A DNA stretch of 64,000 nt, taken from NCBI GenBank assembly GCA_951799425.1, contig OX637393.1, positions 36,839,744-36,903,743 on the forward strand, in the 5' to 3' direction. Positions 61,009 to 64,000 of this stretch are shown in pieces. Within the stretch, counting starts at the first letter, position 1, and every line of letters starts with the position of its first letter. Position numbers and translations under genes: made by a program. The DNA comes from Ilex aquifolium. Taxonomy: Eukaryota > Streptophyta > Magnoliopsida > Aquifoliales > Aquifoliaceae. The notes under the pieces were generated by a model. That model was not told where the DNA came from and did not search any database. It worked only from the letters and a program-made list of their open reading frames with translations.

Positions 61009-64000
61009 TAGGGATGACAGTGGAGCAAAGAGAGGCCGCGGGGGGGTGTAGTCTCCATCCTCGTACCTGCTTAAAAAAACTATGTCCATCCCCGAGGGTG
61101 GTCTACCCTCGTTAACTGATTTAGTTTTCATCCTCATCTCCGTCCGCGGGTAAATTTGGAAACCCTCACTCCCGCCTTCACCCCCGCCCTCGTGCCCCGT
61201 ACCCACCCAGCCCAAGCCCAAGCCAACATAATCCAAAATTCTAAATAAATCTAACATTCTAAATAATCAAACCTAATTATAGAATATCATAATATAATTA
61301 AAAACTTGTCTACAAAATAATCCAACATAATATAATTCAAACCTTGCCTCCCATGTAAATCCAACACAACATCATGCAACACAACATAATGTAACATAAC
61401 ATAATCCAACATAACACAGACAACAAATGTCCAAAATACTACTTGAATATTTGTAATGAAAAAACTTTTATGTCATGTTCCTTCACACCTATAATTTAAT
61501 AAAGAAAATAAAATATAAAAAACTGTAATAATTGCATACAAATATTTTGTATTTGTTAATAAAATTGATTGGTTGAAATTCAAAAATTACCAACTCAATC
61601 ATCTCTTAACACCATCGGTGGTGATAGAATCTACTTCTTCACTATCATTTTCCTATATCATTAAAAGCAAAAAAAAACTATTAGATTCTTCTAAAGGAAA
61701 ATTTTCAGCTAAAATGATATACGTCATCACCAATATCAAGATCCTCCAATAATGTGTAGCTCTTCAGGCCCGTCGAAGTGGATGAACCTAAGAAAAAAAA
61801 ATAATGCATTAGTCATACTTTAAACCCCCCCTCCAAAAAAAATTATGATGCACATACAACTAATATTTCATTACGTCGTTCTCCAGCCCATAAACAACTT
61901 TGAGAGCACATTAAAGCCTCTACTGTAGTTGCAAGAAGTCTTTGCGATGCGGACTGATCACCCTCCCACTTTTGCTAAAAGCAGATTTCGAAGCAACGGT
62001 AGAAATTGGAATGACAAAAATATCTTTAGCAATCATTTGAAGCAAGTGATACTTAGGACCACTTGTCTTCCAAAAATATAGAATATCAAAATCTGAAATT
62101 CTTGGCATCATACCTTCTTCTAAGTAACGATCAAACTCAGATCTCCCACGCGCTTTTATTATCTCTTTTGTTTGTATAAACTTATCAAAATCAGAGAAAT
62201 CATCAATTAATGGGCATTTGGAACCAATATCTAATTGAAGAAGGGGATGAGAAGGTTGCGGTTCATAATCACTTTCTTGCCTCTCTTCATATTCGCCTAC
62301 CAATTTCAAGCAAAGCTCCTTAATCCTCATCACTTCATTTGAAGTTTCAACATCTCCATACATTTTCTCATAGTAATACTCCAAAATTCCCTACTTATAC
62401 TGCGAATCTAAAACAGTGGCTATTCCCATAACACCCTGAATACACTCCAATGTTTGTTAAACATTTTCAACTTATTCAAGGTCATATCTTTTATCACGTC
62501 TTTTGGCTTTGAAGCCGCTTAGATATTTCGACCCTTATCCCACAAATAGTTGGAAAGTGTACATTGACAGTAGGATACTTTGTTCCTGAAAATAATTTTG
62601 TTGCACTATGAAACAATTTCAATTTTTCACAAATCGCTCTTGCCACCTCTCAATCATCTTTAGTCGGACAAATCTTATAATGAGAATCTCGGTACTTCAA
62701 GCGAGCAAATACATTTTTGCAAATCAAACTAGTCTAAAGCATGAGAAAAGTAGAGTTTCATCGCGTCTTAACATCAAGAGTAAGCTTCTTATTACTTGGA
62801 ATATGTATCTGATGAGTTGCCTATTCAAATTTTTGCACTCTCTTGGGAGATGTTGTCCAATAAGCAACACTATCACGAATTCTTTTAATATCATCTCCAA
62901 TCACATTCAATCCACCTTGGACAATTAAGTTGAGAATATGTGCACAACAACGCATATGGAACAATCGACCATGCAATATTTGCAAACCAAATTGTAGTTT
63001 ATCCAACAAAATAGCCACAATTGCATCATTAGTGGTACAATTATCCACGATCAAAGTTATCAACCTTCTACCAAGGTTTCAATTGAAAAAACAATCCATC
63101 AAACACTATATAAGCACTTCCTTGGTATGTGGATAAGACACATACAAAAATCTAAAGATAATACAAATACGAAAGATTATTAAATATTTAAATTAAATAA
63201 CACTTGTTAATGAAAGATCATTAGATATTTCAAATAAATAAATATGTTAATGAAAGATCGTTAGTACCTTATAATTCAACTTTGCAAGGTCCAAGAACTG
63301 TCTAAAGTGTGTGGTGATTGCCGTGTATCCCATTATTTGATTGCTTGAGGACCACATGTCCATAGTGATAGCAGCTCTACTCTTTGTTTTTTTCCAACGA
63401 CTTCATTGTCTTCTCTTTTTCGGCTTTGTAAATTTGAAGGAAATCATTTCTGAGAGTGTTGCGGGATATCATTTTGAACATGGGTTAAAGAGTGTGATAA
63501 TATTTTTGAAACCCCTGATGCTCAACTATACTAAGAGGATATTCATGCGATATGGTCATATTGGCACGATCCCTCCTCCCAGCCTCTTGAGCAAATTGCC
63601 AGTTCTCCATGGTTTTCTCGGTATCATTCTCTGATAGGTTTGATACTAATAAACATTGCTTCAAATTTTTATATTTCTTCCTCGGACAACTATTAAGATG
63701 ATAATGTAAGTGGCCGGTTCCATTCTTAGCACCACCGACAAGCAATTTATTACATTCATTGCACTAAACCTTTAACTTACCATCAATTGTTTTCTTTTTA
63801 AAATGATTCCACATGATCTATGCCTATATGTTTCAACAAGAGTCATTGGGGTTGAGTTGGTAGATTGATCTTCATCAATAGAGATTAGAAGTTGGTTGCT
63901 TTCAACCGGTGTTGCAGAAGTTTTAGGAGTTACAATATTATTTCTCAATTCTTCTCTTTATATTGCTAAACTGGCAATTCACTTAAGTAATATCAAGGCT
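61009..64000 (-). mobile_element. hAT DNA transposon, unit 3 (right end beyond window)
   Basis: Same TAGGGATGACAGTGG end and same target sequence as in units 1 and 2; the far end lies outside the window. Confidence 0.85.
61920..63807 (-). pseudogene. hAT transposase, broken, unit 3
   Basis: Dimerisation region 61920-62384, core piece 62821-63063, BED finger near 63807-63680. Like unit 1, TAG stands before the first finger Cys (about 63764), so it is disabled. Confidence 0.85.

Larger units (their letters stand above)
53846..64000. repeat. Tandem triplication, unit 3 (cut by window end)
   Basis: Starts with the same junction sequence as unit 2 and runs 10.15 kb to the window end, inside the hAT element. 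Has neither the LTR insertion nor the 721-bp deletion, so it best represents the ancestral layout. Positions 53846-54458 hold no supported gene. Confidence 0.9.

Overview
The window is nuclear DNA from a flowering plant, probably a eudicot. The evidence is two multi-exon plant-type plasma-membrane proton pumps with GT-AG introns, small secreted RALF-type peptide genes, and an AT-rich intergenic background packed with plant transposon classes (hAT, CACTA-like, LINE, LTR retrotransposon). No prokaryotic, organellar or viral layout was seen.

Layout. Positions 1-4100 are mostly unannotatable AT-rich DNA. They hold a 121-bp tandem repeat, one anonymous 219-codon ORF (1280-1939) and a striking 320-bp run of short inverted GCGG/CCGC motifs (about 2428-2752). 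Positions 4140-20591 hold two tandem, same-strand paralogous P-type H+-ATPase genes (4531-10893 and 15668-20591). Each has 15 exons encoding 952 residues, and splice phases match exactly. The promoter and leader are conserved between them, each leader has a short uORF, and both share a GC-AG second intron. Small non-autonomous hAT elements sit in intron 1 of the first gene and between the genes.

From about 21322 to the window end the sequence is a tandem triplication of a roughly 12-kb unit (21322-42074, 42075-53845, 53846-past 64000). Each unit carries, in order: a decayed WD-repeat gene fragment, an apparently intact intronless RALF-like peptide gene (22541, 43301, 55075), a LINE fragment, a small hAT element, an AGTAACAT minisatellite, a CACTA-like end with GCGACG subterminal hairpin repeats, a stray exon of mitochondrial ATP synthase subunit O (OSCP; lost from unit 2), a 5'-truncated minus-strand LINE (LINE-a), and a second minus-strand LINE (LINE-b) split by an autonomous-type hAT element with an 8-bp target duplication and a broken transposase. 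Unit 1 alone has an 8.3-kb LTR retrotransposon (26938-35280) with 465-bp LTRs that look identical by eye, a 5-bp CCTTC target duplication and no recognisable gag-pol. Unit 3 preserves the empty target site, so this insertion post-dates the triplication.

Functional picture. The only genes that look expressible are the two proton pumps and the three RALF-like peptides. RALF peptides are known, through the FERONIA receptor kinase, to inhibit plasma-membrane H+-ATPases, so the adjacency is notable. Co-regulation is only inference. Everything else is transposon or pseudogene matter, whose distinct lesions allow the order of duplication, insertion and deletion to be read.
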